Shown here: positions 7,079-13,054 of the stretch, piece by piece
How positions within the stretch are numbered: position 1 is the first letter of the stretch
How the letters are laid out: every line of letters begins with the position of its first letter
NCBI GenBank assembly: GCA_013138655.1
Contig: WTCI01000122.1
Location: 1-13,054, forward strand
From: Desulfuromonadaceae bacterium
Lineage (GTDB): Bacteria; Desulfobacterota; Desulfuromonadia; Desulfuromonadales; Geopsychrobacteraceae
Length of the DNA: 13,054 nucleotides
Direction: 5' to 3'
Translations under genes and position numbers: made by a program
The notes under the pieces: model-generated
Database searches by the model: none
Seen by the model: only the letters and a program-made list of their open reading frames with translations
What the model was told of the DNA's origin: nothing

Positions 7079-7873
7079 CTAACCGATCCGCACCTGTTCG
7101 ACCTGCGTCAGGTCACGGCCGAGGAACGCCCGGCCAACCCGTTCAAAACGGGTCGGCACATCGGTCACGTAGAAAGAGCGCTGCCCGCCATGCTCAGGTC
7201 GTTCCAAGCCCTGTTCACGGAATAATGCAGCAACACTGCAGGCCGTTTCTTCTGCTGAATCAACCAGCATCACTTTTGACCCGAGGATCTGCTGCAAAGT
7301 CTTGCGCAACAGCGGATAATGGGTGCAGCCAAGGACCAGGGTATCGATCTGTGCCGCAAGCAACGGCTGCAGATACTCCTGCGCAGTCAAACGGGCAACC
7401 TCATGCTCAGCCCAACCCTCCTCGGCCAACGGCACAAACAACGGACAAGCAACTGTGAACACCCGGGCATCGGGAAGTAACTGGCGAATCGCCTCTTCAT
7501 AGCGCCCGCTGTTCACGGTTCCTTCCGTACCGATGATCCCGATCCGGCGGTTCCGGCTTTCTACCGCGCGCTGGGCCCCCGGTTCGATGACCCCGATAAC
7601 CGGCAGTTGAAAACGCTCACGCAAGACTGGCAAAGCCACGGCCGATGCCGTATTACAGGCAACCACCAGGAGTTTGACCCCCTGCTCAACGAGAAAATCT
7701 GCCGCGTCCAAAGCGTACTGCTCGACCGTTTCAGCACTCTTGGTGCCATAAGGAACCCGGGCCGTATCGCCCAGATAAATGAGATTTTCCCCTGGCAGTC
7801 GCCGCATGATCTCTTTGCAGACCGTCAAACCACCAACGCCAGAATCAAAAATACCGATTGCTCGATGTTGCAC
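7079..7873 (-). CDS. murI: Glutamate racemase
   Basis: Interconverts L- and D-glutamate, supplying D-Glu for peptidoglycan; cytoplasmic, cofactor-independent. 264 aa, normal for the family. Motifs: GIFDSGVGGLTV (7-18) with Asp10 and Ser11, VACNTASA (71-78) with catalytic Cys73, and LGCTHYPLL (181-189) with catalytic Cys183 and neighbouring His185; VPYGTKS (40-46) is also typical. The start codon is GTG, supported by GGAG 8 nt upstream. It is the first gene of murI-gerMN-metH, with a 14-nt gap to gerMN. The leader carries a terminator-like hairpin (7921-7940). Confidence 0.97.
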   Translation of the reverse strand: MQHRAIGIFDSGVGGLTVCKEIMRRLPGENLIYLGDTARVPYGTKSAETVEQYALDAADFLVEQGVKLLVVACNTASAVALPVLRERFQLPVIGVIEPGAQRAVESRNRRIGIIGTEGTVNSGRYEEAIRQLLPDARVFTVACPLFVPLAEEGWAEHEVARLTAQEYLQPLLAAQIDTLVLGCTHYPLLRKTLQQILGSKVMLVDSAEETACSVAALFREQGLERPEHGGQRSFYVTDVPTRFERVGRAFLGRDLTQVEQVRIG

Positions 7874-7920
7874 GAAAATCGCTCCAGAAAAGTCAAAAAC
7901 AAACTCAATTCCAGCCCGGC

Positions 7921-7940
7921 AAAAACGCTCTGAAAGAGCG
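7921..7940 (-). promoter_or_regulatory. Terminator-like hairpin in the murI leader
   Basis: On the minus strand CGCTCT, loop TTC and AGAGCG (7926-7940) are followed directly by TTTTT (7921-7925). It lies between the predicted transcription start near 7950 and the GTG at 7873. A 6-bp stem with five U's is short for an efficient terminator, so it could be partial attenuation or an mRNA 5' stabiliser. Confidence 0.4.
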
Positions 7941-7956
7941 CTGAACCGAGGGCGTC

Positions 7957-7985
7957 ATCCTAGAGAAGCTCCCGCCCGAAGTCAA
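7957..7985 (-). promoter_or_regulatory. Sigma70-type promoter of murI-gerMN-metH
   Basis: TTGACT (7980-7985 on the minus strand), 17-nt spacer, TAGGAT (7957-7962). The matches are 5/6 and 4/6 to TTGACA/TATAAT at ideal spacing. The predicted leader is about 77 nt. Confidence 0.6.
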
Positions 7986-8089
7986 GATTTACAGGCTTTT
8001 AGCGATTTATCTCCAAGGAAAAATCTGCTAGGCTGCCAATATTTATATGTCGCCTTCATCACCGCCGGGACATCATCGGAGAAATCATT

Positions 8090-8422
8090 ATGAATTGGGC
8101 CGATTTTAAAGAGTTTATGACCAATTTTCGCACCGACCGGATCATGCAGCAACTGGAAGCCTGGGATGTCGCCGACCTGAGCAGCAATCCCTGGTTTCTC
8201 GGCGGCTTTGCAGTGGCCATTCTCTTAGCTTATTTTCTCGGCCTGCGGGCCACTTCGGCGTTCCTGGTCGGTATCGGCGGTTTTGCCCTGGCCGTATCCT
8301 GGACGGTCGCCCAAGGGGTTGGAACCGCAGGCATCGAAAGTGGCGGGGTCTATATCATCATCGGTGGTGGGACCGTTATCGTCGGCCTGTTTATTTACCT
8401 GCTGTTCATCAAGTCGGAATAA
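8090..8422 (+). CDS. Small membrane protein, three predicted helices
   Basis: 110 aa, family not recognised. A soluble amphipathic N-terminus (1-32, FKEFMTNFRTDRIMQQLEAWDVADL) precedes hydrophobic segments at about 35-52, 54-72 and 87-107. The last segment begins with a glycine cluster (IIIGGGTVIVG). RBS GGAG at 8078-8081, 8 nt before the ATG. The gene is divergent from murI and 113 nt upstream of a small cytochrome gene on the same strand; co-transcription is possible. I cannot assign a function. Confidence 0.75.
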   Translation: MNWADFKEFMTNFRTDRIMQQLEAWDVADLSSNPWFLGGFAVAILLAYFLGLRATSAFLVGIGGFALAVSWTVAQGVGTAGIESGGVYIIIGGGTVIVGLFIYLLFIKSE

Positions 8423-8535
8423 TAATCTCGGGATTGACCCCTGCCCTCTCTCTGTAGCAATATCGGCACTCGACAACTCAAGTTTCAGACGCGCGCGGCG
8501 AACCTGGCCACGGCTATTCACACGGAGATAGATGG

Positions 8536-8793
8536 ATGAAAAAACGCGATATTCTGCTGCTATTGGTAGGATTGATCATTATCGGCGTCCTCTTGATGGC
8601 CCCGGAAGAGAGCACTGCTCCGGTTCCAAAAGATGAGAACCATGCCCGCTTTTACGGGATTGTCAAAGCGGAAGGAAAGAAAGCCGCCGAAAAATTCTGT
8701 CTCGACTGCCACAATGATGACGGCGTCCCCTTTCCGCCGGAACACCCGCCGAAAGGTCGCTGCCTGTTCTGTCACAAGGTTATACTGAAGTAA
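8536..8793 (+). CDS. Small membrane-anchored di-heme c-type cytochrome-like protein
   Basis: 85 aa. Residues 1-22 (MKKRD then a strongly hydrophobic LLLLVGLIIIGVLL) form a signal peptide or membrane anchor, sending the rest to the periplasmic side. Two CxxCH heme-attachment motifs follow: CLDCH (55-59) and CLFCH (76-80), separated by a Pro-rich loop (PFPPEHPPKG). Two covalently bound hemes are therefore expected, with an electron-transfer role. It is very short, so it may work as a subunit or electron shuttle. RBS GGAG at 8524-8527. A strong terminator lies 23 nt after the stop. Confidence 0.85.
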   Translation: MKKRDILLLLVGLIIIGVLLMAPEESTAPVPKDENHARFYGIVKAEGKKAAEKFCLDCHNDDGVPFPPEHPPKGRCLFCHKVILK

Positions 8794-8815
8794 CCCCTAT
8801 CCGCATTGGCAAGAC

Positions 8816-8844
8816 AAAGCCAGGGTCGTCATGCCCTGGCTTTT
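8816..8844. terminator. Bidirectional terminator between cytochrome gene and nrdG
   Basis: Perfect 10-bp stem AAAGCCAGGG (8816-8825) / CCCTGGCTTT (8834-8843), loop of 8. The plus strand ends in TTTT; the minus strand has TTTGTCTT. It serves the convergent genes ending at 8793 and 8849. Confidence 0.9.
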
Positions 8845-8848
8845 CGCT

Positions 8849-9553
8849 TCAGAGTCCCCGCAACAGAACCCGTTCGACATACCCCTCGGCGACCTGCCCC
8901 AACCGTTCCAGCTGACCCGGCGGATAAGCTGAAAGCTCCTGCCACTCAACCACCAAGGAATGTTCCGGCAGAAACTGCTGTAATACCCAGAGCGGAGCCC
9001 CGCGCAACAGCTCACCAATCAGCCGGAGTTCATTTTCACCGACCAGTTGCGGAACACAGGTGGTGCGGAATTCCGTTTCGATGGCAGCCGCCTTGACCAG
9101 TTCTATGGTCCTCAACAGGGGGGCGGGAGAAACCGGCCGGGTATGCAGTTCACCATAGCGATCCGGGGTGGTTTTGATATCGACCGCCAGGTAATCAAGC
9201 AGCTCTTCGTCGAGCAAGCGACGAATAACCTCGGGCAACAAACCGTTGGTATCCAGCTTGACCTGCAGGCCAAGTTCTTTCAGCTCACGTAAAAACGCTG
9301 GCAGACCGGTATCGAGGGTCGGTTCTCCGCCCGATATAACAACCCCATCGATAAACGACTGACGCTTCTTCAGGTCTGCCAGCAACTCATTAACCGGAAA
9401 ATCAGGAAAAGCTCCCGGATCGAGCACCAGGCCCGGATTATGGCAAAAGGGGCAGGTCAGGTTACAGCCCCCGGTGAAAATCAGTGATGCAACCCGCCCG
9501 GGAAAATCGAGCAGGCTGGTCCCCTGAAACCCCTTGACGGCTATCGTACTCAG
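8849..9553 (-). CDS. nrdG: Anaerobic ribonucleoside-triphosphate reductase activating protein (radical SAM)
   Basis: Radical SAM activase that installs the glycyl radical in the class III ribonucleotide reductase. 234 aa from the chosen start. The N-terminal IAVKGFQGTSLLDFPG is characteristic. Cys30, Cys34 and Cys37 (GGCNLTCPFCHNP, CX3CX2C) bind the [4Fe-4S] cluster; ISGGEPTLD is the SAM-binding GGE motif. The start is unusual: the only codon at the expected family start with a proper RBS is CTG at 9551-9553, with AGGAG 8 nt upstream. It overlaps the TGA of the preceding glycyl-radical ORF as CTGA. The alternative ATG at 9625 lacks an RBS and would add 24 residues whose DNA also encodes the essential glycyl-radical tail in another frame. 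Third gene of nrdD-tail-nrdG; ends 5 nt from a terminator. Confidence 0.93.
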   Translation of the reverse strand: MSTIAVKGFQGTSLLDFPGRVASLIFTGGCNLTCPFCHNPGLVLDPGAFPDFPVNELLADLKKRQSFIDGVVISGGEPTLDTGLPAFLRELKELGLQVKLDTNGLLPEVIRRLLDEELLDYLAVDIKTTPDRYGELHTRPVSPAPLLRTIELVKAAAIETEFRTTCVPQLVGENELRLIGELLRGAPLWVLQQFLPEHSLVVEWQELSAYPPGQLERLGQVAEGYVERVLLRGL

Positions 9554-9696
9554 TTTTTCTGCTCCTGGTTGGCCAGATTGTACTCGGAGCGATCCTTGAA
9601 CTCTTCCTTTTTCCCCCGATTCCATTGTTGTACCGGACGGAAGAAACCGCAGACCCTTGAATAAACCTCAGTTTTTGCGTCGCACTTGGTCGCCAT
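9550..9696 (-). CDS. Separate glycyl-radical C-terminal peptide of class III ribonucleotide reductase
   Basis: 48-aa ORF: starts MATKCDAKTEVYSRVCGFF and continues RPVQQWNRGKKEEFKDR. It matches the extreme C-terminus of NrdD by recall: the radical-bearing glycine is Gly17 in RVCGFF, followed by the typical RPV-QWN-GK-EEFKDR tail. The large NrdD ORF upstream stops before this region, so the two peptides together make one full enzyme. Cys5 may complete the C-terminal zinc site begun by the large subunit. Independent translation is indicated by GAGGAGG ending 6 nt before the ATG. It lies 111 nt after the nrdD stop and overlaps nrdG by CTGA. The role should be to carry the stable glycyl radical formed by NrdG, which generates the active-site thiyl radical. 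Whether the split is old and lineage-wide or a recent event cannot be told from one sequence. Confidence 0.87.
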   Translation of the reverse strand: MATKCDAKTEVYSRVCGFFRPVQQWNRGKKEEFKDRSEYNLANQEQKN

Positions 9697-9730
9697 AGCA
9701 ATCCTCCTCGCTTTTCATTTCTTGAGTTAG

Positions 9731-9800
9731 TGTCCGTCCGGAAACAGCTCGTTTCCCATACGGAACTTCATCCTGTCCGTCCGAAGTTTCCGGAGAAACA
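9731..9800. repeat. Hairpin-rich inverted-repeat unit between nrdD and its radical tail
   Basis: The 15-bp ends tgtccgtccggaaac (9731-9745) and gtttccggagaaaca (9786-9800) are inverted repeats matching at 12/15. TGTCCGTCCG is also present as a direct repeat (9731-9740, 9774-9783). Two local hairpins form: GGAAAC/GTTTCC (9740-9756, loop 5) and GGAACTTC/GAAGTTTCC (9762-9791, one bulge). The unit is flanked by GAGTT on both sides (9724-9728 and 9802-9806 region). It may be a small palindromic mobile element or an mRNA structure between cistrons. Confidence 0.5.
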
Positions 9801-9807
9801 GGAGTTG

Positions 9808-11796
9808 TCAGGCCGCCCGCCCCTCCTGCTGGTGGGGACAAGCAAAATGTTCACCGGCAATGTAACCATGGACCGGGCAAATGGTGAAAGTCGGGCTGAG
9901 AGTGAAATAGGGCAGATGAAAGTTCTCGGCAATCCGTTTCACCAGCAAACGGGCACTGCGCCAGTCCTCCAGACGTTCGCCGAGAAAACCATGGAAAACC
10001 GTCCCCCCGGTGTAGAGGGTCTGCAGGCTGTCCTGGTGACTGAGCGCGGCAAAAATGTCCTCGGTGATCCCGACCGGCAGCTGAGTGGAGTTGGTGTAGT
10101 AGGGTTCGTCCGTTCCGGCGGTCACGATATCCGGATAGGTCTGCCGATCACGATTGGCCAGCCGGAAACTGGTTCCTTCGGCGGGGGTTGCCTCCAGGTT
10201 ATAGAGATGCCCGGTCTCTTCCTGGAAAGCTTCCAGCTGTTTACGCATGAAATTGAGAGTTGCCTTGGCCAGAGCCTGTCCCTGTTCGGTCTCTATGCCG
10301 CTGCCGAGCAGGTTCAGGCAAGCCTCGTTCATACCGATCAGACCGATGGTCGAGAAGTGGTTATCCCAGTAGCGGCTGCTGCGCTCGCGGATCGCCGAAA
10401 GGTAAAATTTACTGTAGGGATAAAGTCCGTCGTCAGTAAACCGCTCCAGCTGTTTACGCTTAATCTCCAAGGATTCAAAAGCCAGTTTCATCAGCCTGCT
10501 GATCCGCTCGAAAAAACCGGTCATATCTTCCGACTGATAAGCGGCCCGCGGCAGGTTGATGGTCACCACACCGATCGACCCGGTCAGTGGATTGGAGCCG
10601 AACAGACCACCGCCGCGACGCCGCAGCTCGCGGTTATCAAGCCGCAGACGACAGCACATGGAACGGGCATCTTCCGGATCCATGTCGGAGTTGACGAAAT
10701 TACTGAAATAGGGAATGCCATACTTGGCAGTCATCTCCCAGACCGGCTGCAACCGATCGCTCTCCCAATCGAGATTACTGGTAATGTTATAGGTCGGAAT
10801 CGGGAAGGAGAAGATCCGCCCGGAGACATCACCGGTCATCATCACCGCACAGAAAGCCCGGTTGAGCAGATCCATCTCGGCCTGAAATTCACCGTAGCAA
10901 CGATCCTGCAGCTCGCCACCGATCACCACCGCTTCGTTGGCCATGTTCGATGGCACCATCATGTCCATGGTGATGTTGGTAAAGGGCGTCTGGAAACCGA
11001 CCCGGGTCGGCACGTTCATATTGAAAACAAATTCCTGCAGGCACTGCTGGACTTCGTCGTAACGCAACTGATCCTGTGCGATAAAAGGCGCCAGCAGGGT
11101 ATCGAAGTTGGCGAAGGCCTGGGCCCCGGCCGCTTCCCCCTGCAGGGTATAGAAGAAGTTGACGATCTGCCCGAGGGCCGTGCGGAAGTGTCTGGCCGGA
11201 CCACTCTGCACCTTACCGTAAGCACCGGTAAAACCTTTCAGCAACAGGTCTTTCAGATCCCAACCGCAACAGTAGACCGACAACATTCCCAGGTCGTGAA
11301 TATGAAAGCCCCCTTCACGGTGAGCCCGGGCGACATCGTCGGGATAGATTTTATTCAACCAGTAATTGCTGGTGATATTGGCAGCGATATGATTGTTCAA
11401 ACCCTGCAGCGAATATCCCATATTGGCATTTTCATTGACCCGCCAATCTTCTCTGACCAGATAAGAATCGATCGCCTCAATCGATTCCCGCATGAACTCT
11501 CTGGTCTGACGCAGATTTTCGTGCTGTTTACGGTAGAGAATGTAGGCCTTGGCGGTCTGGGCATGACCATTTTCGATGAGTATTTTTTCAACCAGATCCT
11601 GAACATTCTCAACCGTCGGTACCCGGTCTTCTTTATAAAGAACCGAGAGAATACCACCGACCTGACGGGTAATTTCGGCTGATTTCTGCAGGTCAGTTCC
11701 ACCGACCGCCTGAACCGCCTTGATGATCGCCTGGGCAATTTTCTCTTCTTCAAACGGAACCAGTCGACCATCACGTTTGCGGATGAACTCAACCAT
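9808..11796 (-). CDS. nrdD: Class III (anaerobic) ribonucleotide reductase large subunit without glycyl-radical tail
   Basis: Reduces ribonucleotides to deoxyribonucleotides by radical chemistry under anaerobiosis; cytoplasmic, oxygen-sensitive. 662 aa. Residues 1-95 are an ATP-cone (FIRKRDGRLVPFEEEKI, VENVQDLVEKIL) that senses ATP/dATP. The remaining barrel is NrdD-like: NYWLNKIYPDDVARAHREGG, FHIHDLG, YCCGWDL, NMNVPTRVGFQTPFTNIT, and MCCRLRLDNRE with Cys381/382, one of which is the likely thiyl-radical cysteine. The end is TFTICPVHGYIAGEHFACPHQQ: Cys640, His643 and Cys653 look like half of the zinc ribbon. The chain then stops at 662, before the RVxGY-type radical motif, which is in the ORF at 9550-9696. 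RBS GGGAG 8 nt before the ATG. NrdR-type boxes lie about 140-190 nt upstream. Confidence 0.95.
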   Translation of the reverse strand: MVEFIRKRDGRLVPFEEEKIAQAIIKAVQAVGGTDLQKSAEITRQVGGILSVLYKEDRVPTVENVQDLVEKILIENGHAQTAKAYILYRKQHENLRQTREFMRESIEAIDSYLVREDWRVNENANMGYSLQGLNNHIAANITSNYWLNKIYPDDVARAHREGGFHIHDLGMLSVYCCGWDLKDLLLKGFTGAYGKVQSGPARHFRTALGQIVNFFYTLQGEAAGAQAFANFDTLLAPFIAQDQLRYDEVQQCLQEFVFNMNVPTRVGFQTPFTNITMDMMVPSNMANEAVVIGGELQDRCYGEFQAEMDLLNRAFCAVMMTGDVSGRIFSFPIPTYNITSNLDWESDRLQPVWEMTAKYGIPYFSNFVNSDMDPEDARSMCCRLRLDNRELRRRGGGLFGSNPLTGSIGVVTINLPRAAYQSEDMTGFFERISRLMKLAFESLEIKRKQLERFTDDGLYPYSKFYLSAIRERSSRYWDNHFSTIGLIGMNEACLNLLGSGIETEQGQALAKATLNFMRKQLEAFQEETGHLYNLEATPAEGTSFRLANRDRQTYPDIVTAGTDEPYYTNSTQLPVGITEDIFAALSHQDSLQTLYTGGTVFHGFLGERLEDWRSARLLVKRIAENFHLPYFTLSPTFTICPVHGYIAGEHFACPHQQEGRAA

Positions 11797-11937
11797 ACCG
11801 GTTCTCCCTCTTTAACCCGAAACGGGATAATACAAATTTCATTCTATTCCCCTGCCCGAAGCTGTATACAGTCGACAATCCAAGCGGCGCATCGGGACAA
11901 AGGCTACCACAAGATATCCGTATGGCAATAGAGAAAA

Positions 11938-11985
11938 ACACTATATCTAGTAGATTCCCCTCTCATTAAACACTATATCTTGTTG
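11938..11985 (-). promoter_or_regulatory. Tandem NrdR boxes upstream of nrdD
   Basis: Two 16-mers, ACACTATATCTAGTAG (11938-11953) and ACACTATATCTTGTTG (11970-11985), each match the NrdR-box consensus acaCwAtATaTwgtgt at about 13/16. Their starts are 32 bp apart, about three helical turns, the usual arrangement for the ATP-cone repressor NrdR. The second box overlaps the predicted -10, consistent with repression. NrdR itself is not in the window. Confidence 0.88.
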
Positions 11986-12001
11986 AATCAACTGTTATCA
12001 A
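11972..12001 (-). promoter_or_regulatory. Predicted sigma70 promoter of the nrdD operon
   Basis: TTGATA (11996-12001 on the minus strand), 18-nt spacer, TATAGT (11972-11977): 5/6 and 5/6 to consensus. The -10 lies within NrdR box 2. The leader would be about 170 nt; within it I see only a small CCCG/CGGG hairpin near 11817 and the palindrome CTGTATACAG at 11862-11871. Confidence 0.6.
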
Positions 12002-12012
12002 CCTGTGGACAA

Positions 12013-12260
12013 AACGGCTAACTACCGGCAATCATTCCTTGATTCTTGCCCCGTTGTACGCCCTGTGTTAAACCGGATTCTAAGCTGATTTCTCATCCTG
12101 ATTGTTGGATTTTTTTATCTACGGTAACTGCATTCATTAAGTCATCCAACCTCTAACGGGCAGCTTAACATTCAATTAATCCATGGGCATTACGAGGCTG
12201 AATTGTGAAACAACTTAGCGGAATTGATTACTAACGGTTGTCATTATCGGGCCGTGAACA
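12013..12260. other. Non-coding stretch upstream of the nrdD promoter
   Basis: A/T-rich sequence with no ORF of note on either strand. A 7-bp inverted repeat (gttggat near 12103, atccaac near 12144) encloses a long loop and a T7 run. No RNA family recognised. Confidence 0.5.
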
Positions 12261-12296
12261 GAAAGGCCCAACCTGATAGCAGGGTGGGCCCTTTAA
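12261..12296 (-). terminator. Terminator after the class 3 lipase gene
   Basis: aaaGGCCCAACCT (12262-12274) pairs with AGGGTGGGCCcttt (12281-12294) with one mismatch and a one-base bulge, loop GATAGC. On the minus strand it is followed by a moderately U-rich CTTTCTGTT. It lies about 29 nt past the lipase stop codon. Confidence 0.65.
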
Positions 12297-12322
12297 GTGA
12301 TCCAAAAACACCATTTCCGCCG

Positions 12323-13054
12323 TTATGACCTGTTCCGATAATTGGCGACTTCGACTAGTTTTAGCCGATAAAGAAGACAACTGTGGCTTTTGAGCGGCTT
12401 GAAGAAACTGGCCTTAAGATGTTCCCAGAACCACTGCACTCGGTCCAAAGCCGGTGGGTTGCAGACCAACCGAACTTTTTCAAATCGTCCGCCTTGAACA
12501 TCAGTCAAGTAGCGCAAATCGCCATGGTGGCGATACCCGTTGAGCTTGTCGAGTTGACGTTCAGCCCAATCGAAGAGAGATTTGATTTGAGGTGAGAAAC
12601 CCAACAACCAGCCGAGTCCCTTTACCAATCCGATAAGCAATTGATTGGCTGCGCCAAGTGGGACACGCGGCACAATATCACTTGAATTCACCACCCGGTA
12701 GACGGGTGCCTTGATGTCAAAAAAGAATTCGTAGTCCCCGACTCTTGGAGCTCCAAACGTATAACAGGACCCCCCTTCGTCATGGCTGATATACTTGGTC
12801 GCCAGAAGCGCCAATGCTCCGCCGAGAGAATGACCGGTGATATAAAGAGGCAGTTTTTTGCCACGCTCATCAAAACATGCCTTATCGTTCAGTGCGAGTT
12901 TGATGTCGTCCGCCACCAGGTTGAACGCCTTATAAAATCCAGAGTGAACCCGGTAACCGTCTTTTTGCGTGGGGATAGCCTGAGCATCAGTCAACCAGTC
13001 GCCGATCTTCTGCTCTGTTCCCCGAAAGGCAAGAACCAGATAGGCAGGCTCGTC
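12323..13054 (-). CDS. Class 3 lipase family protein, 5' end outside the window
   Basis: The open frame runs through the window edge; 243 C-terminal residues are visible. Counting from the edge: residues 6-13 (LVLAFRGT) match the oxyanion-hole region of Lipase_3, and GHSLGG at 74-79 is the nucleophile elbow with Ser76. TFGAPRVGD (99-107) is typical, Asp126 in NSSDIVPRVP is the likely acid, and His176 or His177 in YRHHGD the likely base. All three catalytic residues are therefore present. Substrate cannot be told; triacylglycerol or other ester hydrolysis is expected. A hydrophobic segment near 138-152 (LLIGLVKGLGWLLGF) may be a membrane- or lipid-contacting loop. No start codon should be assigned in the window: the TTG at 12994 is internal to conserved sequence. 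Confidence 0.88.
   Translation of the reverse strand, partial: DEPAYLVLAFRGTEQKIGDWLTDAQAIPTQKDGYRVHSGFYKAFNLVADDIKLALNDKACFDERGKKLPLYITGHSLGGALALLATKYISHDEGGSCYTFGAPRVGDYEFFFDIKAPVYRVVNSSDIVPRVPLGAANQLLIGLVKGLGWLLGFSPQIKSLFDWAERQLDKLNGYRHHGDLRYLTDVQGGRFEKVRLVCNPPALDRVQWFWEHLKASFFKPLKSHSCLLYRLKLVEVANYRNRS

Noticed and set aside
9730..11682. 650-codon open frame on the plus strand opposite nrdD
   Set aside because: It is fully antisense to the clear NrdD coding frame, has no recognisable domain and no RBS, and reflects codon bias of the nrdD gene.
11862..11871. CTGTATACAG palindrome in the nrdD leader as a LexA-type site
   Set aside because: LexA boxes of the CTGT-N8-ACAG type need a wider spacing; here only two bases separate the half sites.
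12323..12994. TTG at 12994 as the start of the lipase
   Set aside because: The upstream frame stays open to the window edge and encodes the conserved LVLAFRGTE segment, so the gene begins outside the window.

Overview
The window looks like chromosomal DNA of an anaerobic, moderately GC-rich Desulfuromonadales/Geobacter-type bacterium. This is inferred from gene content: a DUF362 ferredoxin, a cobalamin-dependent MetH without its reactivation domain, a small multi-CxxCH cytochrome, a GerMN lipoprotein-like protein and an oxygen-sensitive class III ribonucleotide reductase. I see no tRNA, rRNA, CRISPR array or complete transposase.

Layout. 34-1161 (+): DUF362 protein with two [4Fe-4S] motifs. 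1283-1957 (+): exported Gly/His-rich protein, convergent with a Sel1-repeat lipoprotein (1961-2830, -) and only 3 nt from it. 2887-3030: a 144-bp non-coding element with 12-bp terminal inverted repeats and a perfect 8-bp target duplication, like an IS66-derived MITE. 3207-3746 (-): uncharacterised protein with a conserved N-terminal domain and a Pro/Ala/Val-rich linker. 3818-3984: a second, unrelated MITE-like element with 38-bp imperfect inverted repeats. 4037-7873 (-): operon murI-gerMN-metH, with a plausible sigma70 promoter, a terminator-like leader hairpin and a 3' terminator. 8090-8793 (+): small three-helix membrane protein and a small membrane-anchored di-heme c-type cytochrome. 8849-11796 (-): anaerobic ribonucleotide reductase operon. 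12323-13054 (-): class 3 lipase, cut by the window end.

The most interesting part is the ribonucleotide reductase operon. The large NrdD ORF (662 aa) carries the ATP cone and the barrel cysteines but stops inside the C-terminal zinc-ribbon region, before the glycyl-radical site. That site (RVCGFFRPVQQW) is encoded 111 nt downstream by a separate 48-aa ORF, 9550-9696, with its own strong ribosome binding site. The activase gene nrdG follows, apparently starting at a CTG codon that overlaps the small ORF's stop as CTGA. The enzyme would therefore be a two-piece glycyl-radical enzyme, comparable in principle to PFL with its YfiD/GrcA spare part. The spacer holds a hairpin-rich, inverted-repeat unit, and upstream of nrdD lie two 16-bp NrdR-type boxes 32 bp apart overlapping a sigma70-like promoter, as expected for NrdR repression.
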